DNA from: Pleionea sediminis
Lineage (GTDB): Bacteria > Pseudomonadota > Gammaproteobacteria > Enterobacterales > Kangiellaceae
Direction: 5' to 3'
Length of the DNA stretch: 64,000 nucleotides
Assembly (NCBI RefSeq): GCF_007570825.1
Contig: NZ_SUNB01000003.1
Location: 300,055-364,054 of the forward strand
Positions 56,471 to 63,932 of the stretch are shown piece after piece. A program made the position numbers and the translations under genes. Each line of letters opens with the position of its first letter. Positions within the stretch are counted from its first letter, which is position 1. The notes under the pieces were generated by a model. That model ran no database searches. It was given only the letters and a program-made list of their open reading frames with translations, and had not been told where the DNA came from.

Positions 56471-56929
56471 CTACTGACTTTTCTTTTTTAACTTTTTTAC
56501 TAGTTTCACACCCTGTTCCTTAGTAATTGGAAAAGTACCATGACACTGGGGCGCATAAAAATCACTCCCTATTTTATCGGCAAAAACGATATAAGTACCA
56601 CCTTCTTCAAAATAGAAATCTTTGCTGCTTCCTCCACCAATAGAAACTATATTGTAGGAAAGATCACCTTTTAAACTAATAAGCACTTTAATTTGTTCAC
56701 TACGCCGATTTGATGTGCTTTTGATAAGCTTACCTAGGAATATATACTCCGAAAACTCATATCGTTCCAAAATTCGATCTTCATAGGAAAGGGAAACATA
56801 GTGTTTCCACGGCTCGGAGGCATAACATTGCCCCGCAACCAGTTTACTCCCAAATAAGACAGTCGCCATTAAAAGAAAGAGTTTAACAAATTTAATATCT
56901 AAATTGATTGGCGTCTTGTGACTGGCCAT
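56471..56929 (-). CDS. Secreted protein of unknown function, possible NTR/TIMP-like fold
   Basis: 152 residues with a signal peptide (KLFLLMATVLFGSKLVAG) and two later cysteines (QCYAS and QCHGT). The pattern YIFLGKLIKS ... VLISLKGDLS ... TYIVFADKI resembles netrin/TIMP-like domains, but this is a weak resemblance. Role unknown. Confidence 0.6.
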   Translation of the reverse strand: MASHKTPINLDIKFVKLFLLMATVLFGSKLVAGQCYASEPWKHYVSLSYEDRILERYEFSEYIFLGKLIKSTSNRRSEQIKVLISLKGDLSYNIVSIGGGSSKDFYFEEGGTYIVFADKIGSDFYAPQCHGTFPITKEQGVKLVKKLKKKSQ

Positions 56930-57205
56930 TAGGATAGCTCCCTTAAATATGGAAATGAGCTCCGAAACAACACAATAAAAAGAAGGTTTGTAACATACGC
57001 TGATGGTCTAGAAGTTTTTTCTGATGCAACATCAGTTATACCATTGTAATGGTAAACTCAACTGTATTTTCTGGGGTCATCGCTAATAAAAAAATTGTTA
57101 AAGCAATACTCCTAGATACAACATTTTTCTATAAGCCGAACGCTGCCTAGGCCATCTAGAGGACTCGCAGCATTCAGCCAAACCACAAATGGAATGGAAC
57201 CTAAG

Positions 57206-57433
57206 TCACTTTACATTAGACCATTTTATTTGAAATTCAATTTCCTCTTCATCACCATTTCGCTCGTGCTCTATGTTGTACACAGCACGAACTGGAACGT
57301 AAATTCTCTCACCAGCGATTTGAATTTCAAACTTTTCTCCTTGTTCCAAAGCATCAGCTAACCTTCTTAACTTAGCAATAAACTCAGAAGTTGAATATTC
57401 TTTTTCAATGTCTCTTTCTTCTTTAGTACTCAT
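57206..57433 (-). CDS. Amphi-Trp domain protein
   Basis: 75 residues matching the amphi-Trp domain family: helix FIAKLRRLADALEQGE, then strands FEIQIAGERIYVPV and a final EIEFQIKW with the tryptophan. Small soluble protein of unknown role, often found as a single gene. SD TAGGAG precedes the start at good distance. Confidence 0.75.
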   Translation of the reverse strand: MSTKEERDIEKEYSTSEFIAKLRRLADALEQGEKFEIQIAGERIYVPVRAVYNIEHERNGDEEEIEFQIKWSNVK

Positions 57434-57502
57434 AATCTTACTCCTATTTTTTTAGCTTTCTGTTTGAATATATCGTATTCATTCACTTAACTTGAGATTA
57501 AT

Positions 57503-58200
57503 TTATTTTTTTAAGTTGTCAATTATTGATTGTACGGGATTTGCAAAACCAATAATTTTTCCATTTCCAAGCTCTCCTCCAGCCAAGTTTATTCCTATTA
57601 ACTCATATTGCTGATTAATCACAGGAGCGCCACTTGTGGCTCTTAAATTAACATCCGCATTGTCGAATATATAAACAATCTGCTCATTTGTAACCTTACC
57701 CACCGTAGCAGAATGCATGTATTCGTTTGAGTTTACAACTCTCGCATAGAGAGTCACTCGATCGCCCACTTTAGGTAGTGTTTTTGATAGAGCAATAGGA
57801 GTTGAGCTAACTCTCTCATTAATTGGAGATATAAAGATGTCATTTACTGTGTTGTATCAGATATGGGTTTCGCATTAAGTATCGATATAAACTCAGTACT
57901 ATTAATAACTTTGTAGCCGTTAAAAATTGGTGTGAACTTTACGGACTTGAAGATACTATCTAAATCTTTTCCAGTATAATCTTTATCAAGCCCTCCAGCT
58001 GTACCTATGAGGTGTTGTGCCGTAATAGCATAATACCTAGATTCGAATTTAATTATAAAAGCTGTGCCAGCCTGAGCTATTCCTTTAGTTGTTTCAAATG
58101 TAGGTGTATATAGCACAGGCGCTTTCCCATCGCCTTCAGCGGTAGCATCAACAAAAAACATTAATGACACGGCTAATGCATAAGATATTAACAGCTTCAT
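57503..58200 (-). pseudogene. Trypsin-like serine protease gene split by a frameshift
   Basis: Frame one, from 58200, gives a signal peptide and a domain with the histidine motif YAITAQHLIG, ending at a TAA at 57844-57846. Another frame then continues VNDIFISPI (plausible catalytic Asp) to GDRVTLYARVV and the serine motif RATSGAPV, ending at 57503. The two make one S1-like protease of about 232 residues. A CA duplication in GATACAACACAGTA at about 57848-57856 would explain the shift. It sits next to an attC-like site at 58229, so it is probably a cassette gene. Confidence 0.75.
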
Positions 58201-58228
58201 TCTTTTTCCCTTTTCATTTTTTCATAAT

Positions 58229-58265
58229 ACTTAACATATGCCGACAATGTCGACCATCGTTAAAG
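58229..58265. other. Short attC-like site
   Basis: ACTTAAC (58229-58235) and GTTAAAG (58259-58265) with complementary inner arms GCCGAC / GTCGACC. At 37 bases it is shorter than typical attC sites. It lies between the start of the split protease (58200) and the end of the ankyrin gene (58269). Confidence 0.55.
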
Positions 58266-58268
58266 CTT

Positions 58269-58736
58269 TTAAAATTTAAGAACATTATAAAACTCAGTAC
58301 GTCCTTTTGCCTGGGCATGCAGAAGAGGAGTATGACCAGCATTATTTAGAATGCGCTTATTACACCCAACTTCAATGAGCTTTTTTGCCACATCGGGATT
58401 ACGACTAGTTACAGACAAATGTAATGCAGTGCAGCCATTCTTGTCTTGAGCATTTAGATCGATACCAGCATTTGCCAATAGCTGTATACAATCTATTGCT
58501 CCGCTCACAGCGGTTAAATGCAATGCAGTCCAATCATCAGTGCCCCTAATACATAATTTCGAGCCACTTTCGAGTATTAGACTCACTATATTTGGCTGAT
58601 TATTCGCACATGCTCGGTGCAAGGGGACGAAACCGTATTCATCAGGCTCGTTTATATCGTAGCCATTATCAATCGCAATTTTAATAGCATTGATATTGCC
58701 GTTAATAATGGGGTTAGTGAATTCTTGGTAGTCCAT
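58269..58736 (-). CDS. Ankyrin-repeat protein
   Basis: 155 residues, almost entirely ankyrin repeats: about four to five units such as GFVPLHRACANNQPNIVSLI, DWTALHLTAVSGAIDCIQLL and GCTALHLSVTSRNPDVAKKL. Soluble, no signal. Likely protein-binding scaffold. It ends four bases from an attC-like site, so probably a cassette gene. Confidence 0.85.
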   Translation of the reverse strand: MDYQEFTNPIINGNINAIKIAIDNGYDINEPDEYGFVPLHRACANNQPNIVSLILESGSKLCIRGTDDWTALHLTAVSGAIDCIQLLANAGIDLNAQDKNGCTALHLSVTSRNPDVAKKLIEVGCNKRILNNAGHTPLLHAQAKGRTEFYNVLKF

Positions 58737-58950
58737 AGATTCCTTTAAAGTTTAACATCTGACTAAACGGGCCAAGGAAGCGAAGAAAGACTTGTAGTAT
58801 AGGAGCAAGTACCATAAATTTGACTTAGCAGAGTGAGGCCGACTTGAGCCATTTATTATGATTTTTTCCTATTGTTTAATAGAATGCCTATGACCAACAT
58901 AAAAATATGTAGCACTTAGAATGTTTGCTTGCGTCATTTCCAATAAAAAG

Positions 58951-59374
58951 TCATGTATTAACCGTCTCCTTCATGAACAATCGATAAAGAACGAGTGAGC
59001 AAATAGAGCCAACAATAATGCCGATAACAATCATTAATAACCAAAGCCCCAGAACTGCACCGCTTATTCCTCCTAATACCATACCAAAACCTAACCAATA
59101 TCGTTTTAACTTTGTTTTTTTTGAATACTAAAAACTCCATTATTAAGGTTGAGATTACTGATTGCACTCCAACATAAATATAGGCAAATCCAATTACTTC
59201 GATTAAAGCTCTTACAGCTAAAAAATGGCCATGCATCTGAACACTCGAATTAGATGGTACGGAGCCTGCTCCTGAGTTCAGTTCAACCCATGTAAAAAAT
59301 AAAAGTGCTCCAAGAATAGGTGGTAGATTTAGACCTACTAAGAAACGATAAACTCTATATTTAATACTTTGCAT
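58951..59374 (-). pseudogene. Membrane protein gene with a frameshift in an A8 run
   Basis: From the ATG at 59374 (MQSIKYRVYRF) the frame encodes three membrane helices to LIMEFLVFKK, then becomes polar nonsense ending at 58958. In the +1 frame after the A8 run (near 59117-59124) the sequence continues TKLKRYWLGFGMVLGGISG and LLMIVIGIIVGSICSLVL to a TGA at 58951. One inserted A explains it. It may be decay, sequencing error, or programmed slippage. The start ATG lies in a core box of an attC-like site. Confidence 0.68.
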
Positions 59375-59414
59375 AACGCATGGCACTGCAGTTGGTTGCA
59401 GCCACTTGTTATTA
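59371..59414. other. Short attC-like site
   Basis: GCATAAC (59371-59377) to GTTATTA (59408-59414) with a palindromic core TGGC.CTGCAGTTGGTTGCAG.CCA. 44 bases, shorter than usual. It lies directly upstream of the broken membrane gene. Confidence 0.5.
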
Positions 59415-59518
59415 CGTTACAGCTGCAATATTATATTTGTTAAGGCTTAAGACCGATTTTTCCCTTCAAATAATCCTACCAGTAAACAAAAAAATTTAAA
59501 GAACTGTTATCTGCGCTT

Positions 59519-59734
59519 TTAACTACAGCAGCCAATACCCTTCTGTATTGGTGGACATTTTACTGTACCAAACGAACAAAAAACGCAACAATCACCTTTG
59601 TTTGGTTTAAGTAGTTTGTTGCAGGATTCACATTCATAAAAATACATGCAGGCGTCAGTAGGCATTATTTCTCTCTTACTATGACCACAATTAGGACAAG
59701 TAATAATCGATTCTAAAATTACATCTTCTGTCAT
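59519..59734 (-). CDS. GDCCVxC-type cysteine-rich protein
   Basis: 71 residues with 11 cysteines, including CPNCGHSK, CESCNKLLKPNKGDCCVFCS and GIGCCS. The GDCCVxC motif identifies the family. Probably binds zinc or other soft metals. The start is close to the attC-like site at 59753, so it is a likely cassette gene. Confidence 0.8.
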   Translation of the reverse strand: MTEDVILESIITCPNCGHSKREIMPTDACMYFYECESCNKLLKPNKGDCCVFCSFGTVKCPPIQKGIGCCS

Positions 59735-59752
59735 TGTTTTTCCCCTGCCTAC

Positions 59753-59831
59753 GTATTACGCTTACCTCACCTGAATGAGTTCCAAAGACTAGAGAAGACT
59801 TTTGCGTCATTTTTTCAATGCTTTGTTAAAC
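59753..59831. other. attC-like site
   Basis: GTATTAC at 59753 to GTTAAAC at 59825-59831. The right core box matches the GTTRRRY consensus and contains the TAA stop of the gene at 59826-60242. The left box is degenerate, so the extent is uncertain. Confidence 0.5.
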
Positions 59832-60242
59832 ATGTATGCCAACTAACAGGCTATATATAGACATAAAACCAGTGAAACAAATGGTGCCAATCCCCAACCA
59901 AGCAATATTGCTAAACGATTCACTCATACGTCTTGCGATATCAATACCTTCAAGCTCTAGTTTAGTTGAAGTTCTCTTGCAAAACCAAATGCTCGGTATA
60001 GGAAGTATCAAACTAATAGCAATAAATATTAGCGTAGAGTTATCAAAAATATTTAAGACAGAAGTTTGCAAGGCAAGATAATGTAGTATAACACTCGTTG
60101 GATATAGCAATGATAGTATTTTAGTAACAATTACCTTTTCACTAAGATTAAACTTTTTTATAGCACTTTTGTGGCTGCCTAAACTATAAGGCATTTTAAA
60201 ACTTAAAAAGAATATAAATATAATAATAGGTAGAGTTAACAT
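59826..60242 (-). CDS. Cassette-encoded membrane protein
   Basis: 138 residues with four membrane helices (LTLPIIIFIFFLSF, ILSLLYPTSVILHYLAL, TLIFIAISLILPIPSIWF, IAWLGIGTICFTGFMSIYSL). No family recognised. It lies between two attC sites with its stop in a core box. Confidence 0.7.
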   Translation of the reverse strand: MLTLPIIIFIFFLSFKMPYSLGSHKSAIKKFNLSEKVIVTKILSLLYPTSVILHYLALQTSVLNIFDNSTLIFIAISLILPIPSIWFCKRTSTKLELEGIDIARRMSESFSNIAWLGIGTICFTGFMSIYSLLVGIHV

Positions 60243-60255
60243 ATTAATTCCGATA

Positions 60256-60312
60256 GTTTAACGCATCAAGCAGAATTACGCTTTTCGCATATGCTGCCTT
60301 GACTGGTTATGT
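60256..60312. other. attC site
   Basis: 57 bases from GTTTAAC (consensus core box) to GTTATGT, with arms GCATCAAGCAG and CTGCCTTGACTG. It is flanked directly by the stop of the gene at 60314 and the start of the gene at 60242. Confidence 0.78.
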
Positions 60313-60313
60313 T

Positions 60314-60669
60314 CATTTACACCAAACATTAATGATGTCCCGCGTATAAACTGTTTCAGGTTCATCTTCATCGACATGTAACATGCCATTGTCTTGAAGG
60401 ATTTCTTGCTCAATAAGTATCGACACAATCTCATCTGTTTTATCTGAATATGACTAAGCGTCGTCGCGACAGCCTGTTTTGAACGGCCAATCATCCTGTG
60501 TGTCAGAGACAAATTGAATTTGATCTCCCCGATTGTTTAGAAGATACCAAGTGACAACTGCAGATTGCGCGGCATTACCAGCAAGCTCTCTCATTTTACT
60601 TCCGTTTAGATGAGAGAAACAGACCATTTCTTTTTTTGTTTCATTGACGAGAATGTATTCTACGCCCAT
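60314..60669 (-). pseudogene. Cassette gene interrupted by an in-frame TAG
   Basis: From ATG 60669 (AAGGA upstream) the frame gives 71 codons (MGVEYILVNETKKEMVCFS...) to a TAG at 60454-60456. It then stays open in the same frame for 46 codons (SYSDKTDEIVSILIEQE, DEDEPETVYTRDIINVW) to a TGA at 60314, two bases from the attC. The continued part has normal protein composition, so a single amber codon has probably split one protein of about 117 residues. Function unknown. Confidence 0.7.
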
Positions 60670-60682
60670 ATCTATTCCTTAA

Positions 60683-60744
60683 ACATAACAATTCGCTAAG
60701 AAGCGCTGCTGTTGTCGGCGTCCTTCTTCAGCGCCTGGTTATGA
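60683..60744. other. attC site
   Basis: 62 bases from ACATAAC to GTTATGA, arms CGCTAAGAAGCGCTG and CTTCTTCAGCGCC. Nearly identical to the attC at 36301-36362. The upstream gene reads through most of it. Confidence 0.82.
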
Positions 60745-61115
60745 GCTTTACAAATTAAAGGCGGAGTCGAAGGTACAGGAATTCTCACATCGATATAAGT
60801 TGGAACGAATTCCATAACAATTACCTCATCATAGACACCATCAAAATCATGATCTCTCAGAACATAATTTCCACCATCTGCTAATTGTGGATAGCCCCAA
60901 AGCTCTTGATCGATAGTTCCATCACTATTCGTATCTAATACCTGAATTAAAAGTCTATTACCTTTGCCATACACATTCGCATCGCCGGACTCTGCTTTCC
61001 CAAAAAACGTATATTGCATCGCACAGTAATCATTCTCGGACGATAACCAAAACCATCCCAATAAAAAACTAGCAATTGCTAAAACTAATATTGATGTTTT
61101 TTTCATAGTACTCAT
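60696..61115 (-). CDS. Exported protein with two EF-hand-like motifs, reading through attC
   Basis: 139 residues. N-terminal membrane/signal segment (SILVLAIASFLLGWFWL), then two calcium-loop-like motifs, DTNSDGTIDQE and DHDFDGVYDEV. The last 16 codons (AHNQALKKDADNSSAS) are encoded by the attC itself, ending at a TAG inside it. An ATG at 61106 (MKKTS) is an alternative start that lies outside the neighbouring attC core. Role unknown. Confidence 0.7.
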   Translation of the reverse strand: MSTMKKTSILVLAIASFLLGWFWLSSENDYCAMQYTFFGKAESGDANVYGKGNRLLIQVLDTNSDGTIDQELWGYPQLADGGNYVLRDHDFDGVYDEVIVMEFVPTYIDVRIPVPSTPPLICKAHNQALKKDADNSSAS

Positions 61116-61159
61116 AACATCTCAAACAACAGCTCATCTGCTGCTTTGCCTTGTTATAA
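61112..61159. other. Short attC-like site
   Basis: TCATAAC (61112-61118) to GTTATAA (61153-61159) with arms CAAACAACAGC and GCTGCTTTG. 48 bases, shorter than most. It separates two cassette genes. Confidence 0.6.
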
Positions 61160-61174
61160 CTTTCATACATTAAT

Positions 61175-61450
61175 TTAAGTCACCAGTAAAATAATTGCGC
61201 AAACTAATAGCATATTAACTAGTCGGCAAACCCATAATTTTCTGTGAAGATAGCCCCCTACTTCAACAGAACTGGGCAACAATATCAGCATGGCTACTTT
61301 AAAAATCACAACTAGATTCCACGACATCATAGTCCAGTCAGGCTCTCCGAGCTTCTTAAACAAGTTCGGACGTTCTAACTTTATAGCTCGAAATAGAACT
61401 TCATCCGCAACAAGACTTCCAACAAAAGCAGCGACAAGTAATAAAATCAT
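61175..61450 (-). CDS. Cassette-encoded small membrane protein
   Basis: 91 residues with three membrane helices (LLLVAAFVGSLVADEVLF, NLVVIFKVAMLILLPSS, LVNMLLVCAIILLVT). The start is nine bases from an attC at 61460 and the stop 15 bases from another. No family recognised. Confidence 0.65.
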   Translation of the reverse strand: MILLLVAAFVGSLVADEVLFRAIKLERPNLFKKLGEPDWTMMSWNLVVIFKVAMLILLPSSVEVGGYLHRKLWVCRLVNMLLVCAIILLVT

Positions 61451-61459
61451 ATTTAGAAG

Positions 61460-61535
61460 TTATAACGCACAAAGCAGCGGCCAAGTTGTGCGAGGTCCAG
61501 TCCCGCCGGGACGTTGCTGCCTTTGTTGGTTATGC
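61460..61535. other. attC site
   Basis: 76 bases from TTATAAC to GTTATGC with complementary arms (GCACAAAGCAGCG / CGTTGCTGCCTTTGTTG) and an inner GTCCAGTCCCGCCGGGAC hairpin. The clearest long attC in the window. Confidence 0.82.
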
Positions 61536-61578
61536 GTTTTCTCAGTAATACTTTAAGGCTCAATTCTAGGCTCTTGGT

Positions 61579-61609
61579 ACAGATACACGAGCATCTACAT
61601 AGTATCTGT
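61579..61609. repeat. 8-bp inverted repeat
   Basis: ACAGATAC (61579-61586) and GTATCTGT (61602-61609) around 15 bases. It lies between an attC and the tRNA-Ser fragment; no T run follows, so function is unclear. Confidence 0.4.
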
Positions 61610-61665
61610 CAGACCCTCAGATATTTCAAATTGTGATTGTAGCTTAAGTTTATTTTAGGCATAAA

Positions 61666-61692
61666 AAAAGCACCTGCTAATGAGGTGCTTTT
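61666..61692. terminator. Terminator next to the tRNA-Ser fragment
   Basis: AAAAGCACCT and AGGTGCTTTT form a 10-bp stem with a seven-base loop, flanked by A and T runs. On the minus strand it lies just after the tRNA-Ser 3' end, as a native tRNA terminator would. Confidence 0.8.
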
Positions 61693-61701
61693 TAGAAATA
61701 G

Positions 61702-61762
61702 TGGCGGAGGGATAGGGATTCGAACCCTAGATGGGCTATTAACCCTTGCCGGTTTTCAAGTC
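61702..61762 (-). pseudogene. 3' fragment of a tRNA-Ser gene
   Basis: 61 bases matching the 3' part of tRNA-Ser: anticodon loop CTTGAAAACC (anticodon TGA), long variable arm, T arm GGTTCGAATCC and TCCCTCCGCCA with CCA. The 5' half (acceptor, D arm and 5' anticodon stem) is missing, and the bases upstream do not pair with the 3' stem. Such 3' pieces usually mark the junction of an integrative element with a tRNA gene. Confidence 0.8.
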
Positions 61763-61939
61763 TTATACATCCTTTTATGACCTATATAAATCAATAACTT
61801 ACGTGCTTAATTTATCGATAAAACCGGGTGAAACGGTGTGAAATGGACTCATATAGGTTTAACTCGGGCACAAAAACAGCCACAGGCTCGACGCATTAAG
61901 AAACAGTTCGAGTTTACTCGACCCGACCTTAGGTCCTTG
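61763..61939. other. Gene-free stretch next to the tRNA-Ser fragment
   Basis: 177 bases with repeated GTGAAA words (GGTGAAACGGTGTGAAATGG) that could be recombinase arm sites, but no gene. An integrase gene would be expected near here if the fragment is an attachment site; none is seen. Confidence 0.35.
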
Positions 61940-62353
61940 CTACTTAGATTTGTTAATTATTTTACTCTCAGATTGAACTGCTCCATCGATTGTAAAGTAT
62001 ATTTTTTCAATCTTATATTTCTTGAACTCAGGGAATTGAAACTTGAAATTCACTTCTGAACGGCATTTGCACGCTGCGATTGCACCAGATGGCGACACCT
62101 CATTTATCGCCAATGTTAAAGAATGGTAGCCGACAAGAAGCTTAGGGTTGGCTGCTTTCATGGCACAGTTAAAAGCGGTGGATAATTTAGCAACTACTTC
62201 GTCGCCGTTTGCATACACAGAAGATGTAGAACTGAAATCCATTGTAGAGTCAGTGCAATTTGATTGAGACATTTCTAAACCAAAAATATCTTCATCATTC
62301 TCCGCCAAAGCCACTCCCGTAAATAAAAGGAAAAGAAATGTAAACTTTTTCAT
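61940..62353 (-). CDS. Secreted protein of unknown function
   Basis: 137 residues with signal peptide (KFTFLFLLFTGVALAE) and four cysteines in the mature part (SNCTD, FNCAM, ACKCRS). Beta-rich. No family recognised. Follows the Sel1 lipoprotein gene with a 15-base gap, so possibly the same transcript. Confidence 0.65.
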   Translation of the reverse strand: MKKFTFLFLLFTGVALAENDEDIFGLEMSQSNCTDSTMDFSSTSSVYANGDEVVAKLSTAFNCAMKAANPKLLVGYHSLTLAINEVSPSGAIAACKCRSEVNFKFQFPEFKKYKIEKIYFTIDGAVQSESKIINKSK

Positions 62354-62368
62354 GTGTATAATTTTAAA

Positions 62369-62842
62369 CTAATTAGCAAGAAGTCTTTTTGCTTGAACGT
62401 TTCCATTTCTAGCAGAGCGTTTTAGCCATTGTTTAGCTTTCACTAAATTCTTTTCTATTCCTTGTCCTTTTTCATACATTACATATAAAACAAGTTGAGC
62501 ATGGTCGTGCCCGAGATTAGCAGCCTTCTGATAATACTCAAATGCTTTGGCATAATCCTGCTCGATATAGAGTCCTAAATAATACATCTCTGCGATCAAC
62601 GTAAGAGAGCTATTATGCCCTTTTTCAGCAGATTTTTTACACCATTCGTAAGCGATTTCATAATCCTTTTGGGCGCCATCTTCACCATATAAATGCCTAT
62701 AGCATAACGCATGCATCGCATTTTTATTACCCAATTCAGCTAAAGGCCAAATATTAGATAAAGGCATATTTAGGATTTCTCTTTCACCAGGAGAGCTTGC
62801 GCATCCAGTCAAAATTAATAGCAATAGAATATATCTATTCAT
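62369..62842 (-). CDS. Sel1-repeat lipoprotein
   Basis: 157 residues from the ATG at 62842 (a TTG at 62866 would overlap the upstream gene). Lipobox LTGC at about residue 14, then three to four Sel1 repeats (AYEWCKKSAEKGHNSSLTLI, AFEYYQKAANLGHDHAQLVL, AKQWLKRSARNGNVQAKRLL). Sel1 proteins mediate protein contacts. Lies between two exported/membrane genes. Confidence 0.8.
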   Translation of the reverse strand: MNRYILLLLILTGCASSPGEREILNMPLSNIWPLAELGNKNAMHALCYRHLYGEDGAQKDYEIAYEWCKKSAEKGHNSSLTLIAEMYYLGLYIEQDYAKAFEYYQKAANLGHDHAQLVLYVMYEKGQGIEKNLVKAKQWLKRSARNGNVQAKRLLAN

Positions 62843-62862
62843 TAATAATCTCGTATAATTTA

Positions 62863-63282
62863 TCAATCAGTTTTACTCTTTATTCGAAAGCCGGCGTGAC
62901 TTGTTATCCCCCAATGTTTATTTCGAAATCGTAACACAATAAAACAAATACTAAAATTGAGAGCAAGTATAATTACTAGCTCTTGAGTTCCTGGATTTAC
63001 ATTCGTAGCAGGATAGGCCAACAAACTCGAAATAACAGGTAACACCAACAAAACACCGTAACTTATCAACACTGCAACAATAGAAGCAGAAAGTATATTC
63101 GAAATTGACAACTTTTCTTTAAATTCTTTGAGAGATGATACTGCCATTGCTGAAAACGCGACAACAAACAAATTCATTGATGCAAAAGGATCTCCCATCA
63201 TTCTCTGAAGTAGGAAATGAAGTAACATGCCAAATAGATAAAACATGACAAAAAAAGCTAAAAGTTTCAGAGTTCTTTTCAA
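62863..63282 (-). CDS. Small membrane protein
   Basis: 139 residues with four membrane helices (LLAFFVMFYLFGMLLHFLL, NLFVVAFSAMAVSSL, SASIVAVLISYGVLLVLPVI, LVIILALNFSICFIVL). No family recognised. Probably the first gene of a three-gene group with the Sel1 lipoprotein and the secreted protein. Confidence 0.65.
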   Translation of the reverse strand: MKRTLKLLAFFVMFYLFGMLLHFLLQRMMGDPFASMNLFVVAFSAMAVSSLKEFKEKLSISNILSASIVAVLISYGVLLVLPVISSLLAYPATNVNPGTQELVIILALNFSICFIVLRFRNKHWGITSHAGFRIKSKTD

Positions 63283-63297
63283 ATATTTCTCTCTTAG

Positions 63298-63335
63298 AAT
63301 TAACGCCCAGCGTCAGCTGCACCCATTTGTTAGCA
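63298..63335. other. Short attC-like site
   Basis: AATTAAC (63298-63304) to GTTAGCA (63329-63335), arms GCCCAGCGTCAGC and GCTGCACCCATTT. 38 bases. The TAA stop of the gene at 63330-63851 lies in the right box. Confidence 0.55.
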
Positions 63336-63851
63336 CTGGTTTGACCAAAGATGTTTTGAATTAAAACCACATGCATTGAGTTCTCGCACCAATTCTTTTG
63401 CTACCTTTTCGCACTCACACTCTAAAATCTGGGGTTCTCCCGAAATAACAGCCTCAACTATTTTCTTGGCACTCGAAAGACCGCAACCTAACTTGTCCCG
63501 TACTGCCTTTATGGCGGTGACAGCAATTGCTCCTTCCACCCACTCTTCAACTTTAACCCTATTGCTCAAAGAAGCAAATGGATCTCCACACTGCTCGAAG
63601 ATGTGAACATAATGTTCGGTTGAATTCGCTGATCCCGTTTCAAAAACCTTGCCCGTATCTTTCTCGACTAAAACCGGACCATGGCCAACCAACATTTGCA
63701 AATCGTCCTTTGTCTTTATGTATTCGTTGCCCTGGTAATAGACTGCGAAACATTTTCCATATTCCTCCGTAATCTCGGGCATCACCGAACAAGATTGCTC
63801 ATGCAAACCTAACTCTTCCTCAACTATTTTATTCGCATCTTCTTTATTCAT
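63330..63851 (-). CDS. Imm35/YrhB-like protein fused to an L7/L12 C-terminal-like domain
   Basis: 173 residues from the ATG at 63851; an ATG at 63890 would lie in the attC at 63864. The N-terminal half (CFAVYYQGNEYI ... LVGHGPVLVEKDTGKV ... EHYVHIFEQ) resembles the YrhB/Imm35 immunity fold. The C-terminal part (VTAIKAVRDKLGCGLSSAKK followed by IVEAV) matches the ribosomal L7/L12 C-terminal domain that binds translation factors. Cassette gene, with its stop in a short attC. Function of the fusion is unknown. Confidence 0.72.
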   Translation of the reverse strand: MNKEDANKIVEEELGLHEQSCSVMPEITEEYGKCFAVYYQGNEYIKTKDDLQMLVGHGPVLVEKDTGKVFETGSANSTEHYVHIFEQCGDPFASLSNRVKVEEWVEGAIAVTAIKAVRDKLGCGLSSAKKIVEAVISGEPQILECECEKVAKELVRELNACGFNSKHLWSNQC

Positions 63852-63863
63852 GATTACTCGAGG

Positions 63864-63932
63864 TGCTAACGTTATAGCTGTGGGACGCAAGCCGCATCGA
63901 AGCGAAGCGTTCCAACGAGCGCCTTGTTAGGT
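63864..63932. other. attC site
   Basis: 69 bases from TGCTAAC to GTTAGGT (GTTRRRY). The inner part GGGACGCAAGCCGCATCGAAG and GCGTTCCAACG forms an imperfect hairpin. The last cassette in the window ends in it. Confidence 0.78.

Noticed and set aside
57135..57185. attC or terminator after the amphi-Trp gene
   Set aside because: The inverted repeat CGCTGC...GCAGC has no core boxes and no T run.
60276..60512. 78-codon frame overlapping the amber-split cassette gene
   Set aside because: It is a shifted frame over the real reading frame and runs into the attC.
61838..62059. 73-codon plus-strand frame next to the tRNA-Ser fragment, as an integrase remnant
   Set aside because: No recombinase motif is visible, and its second half is antisense to the secreted protein gene.
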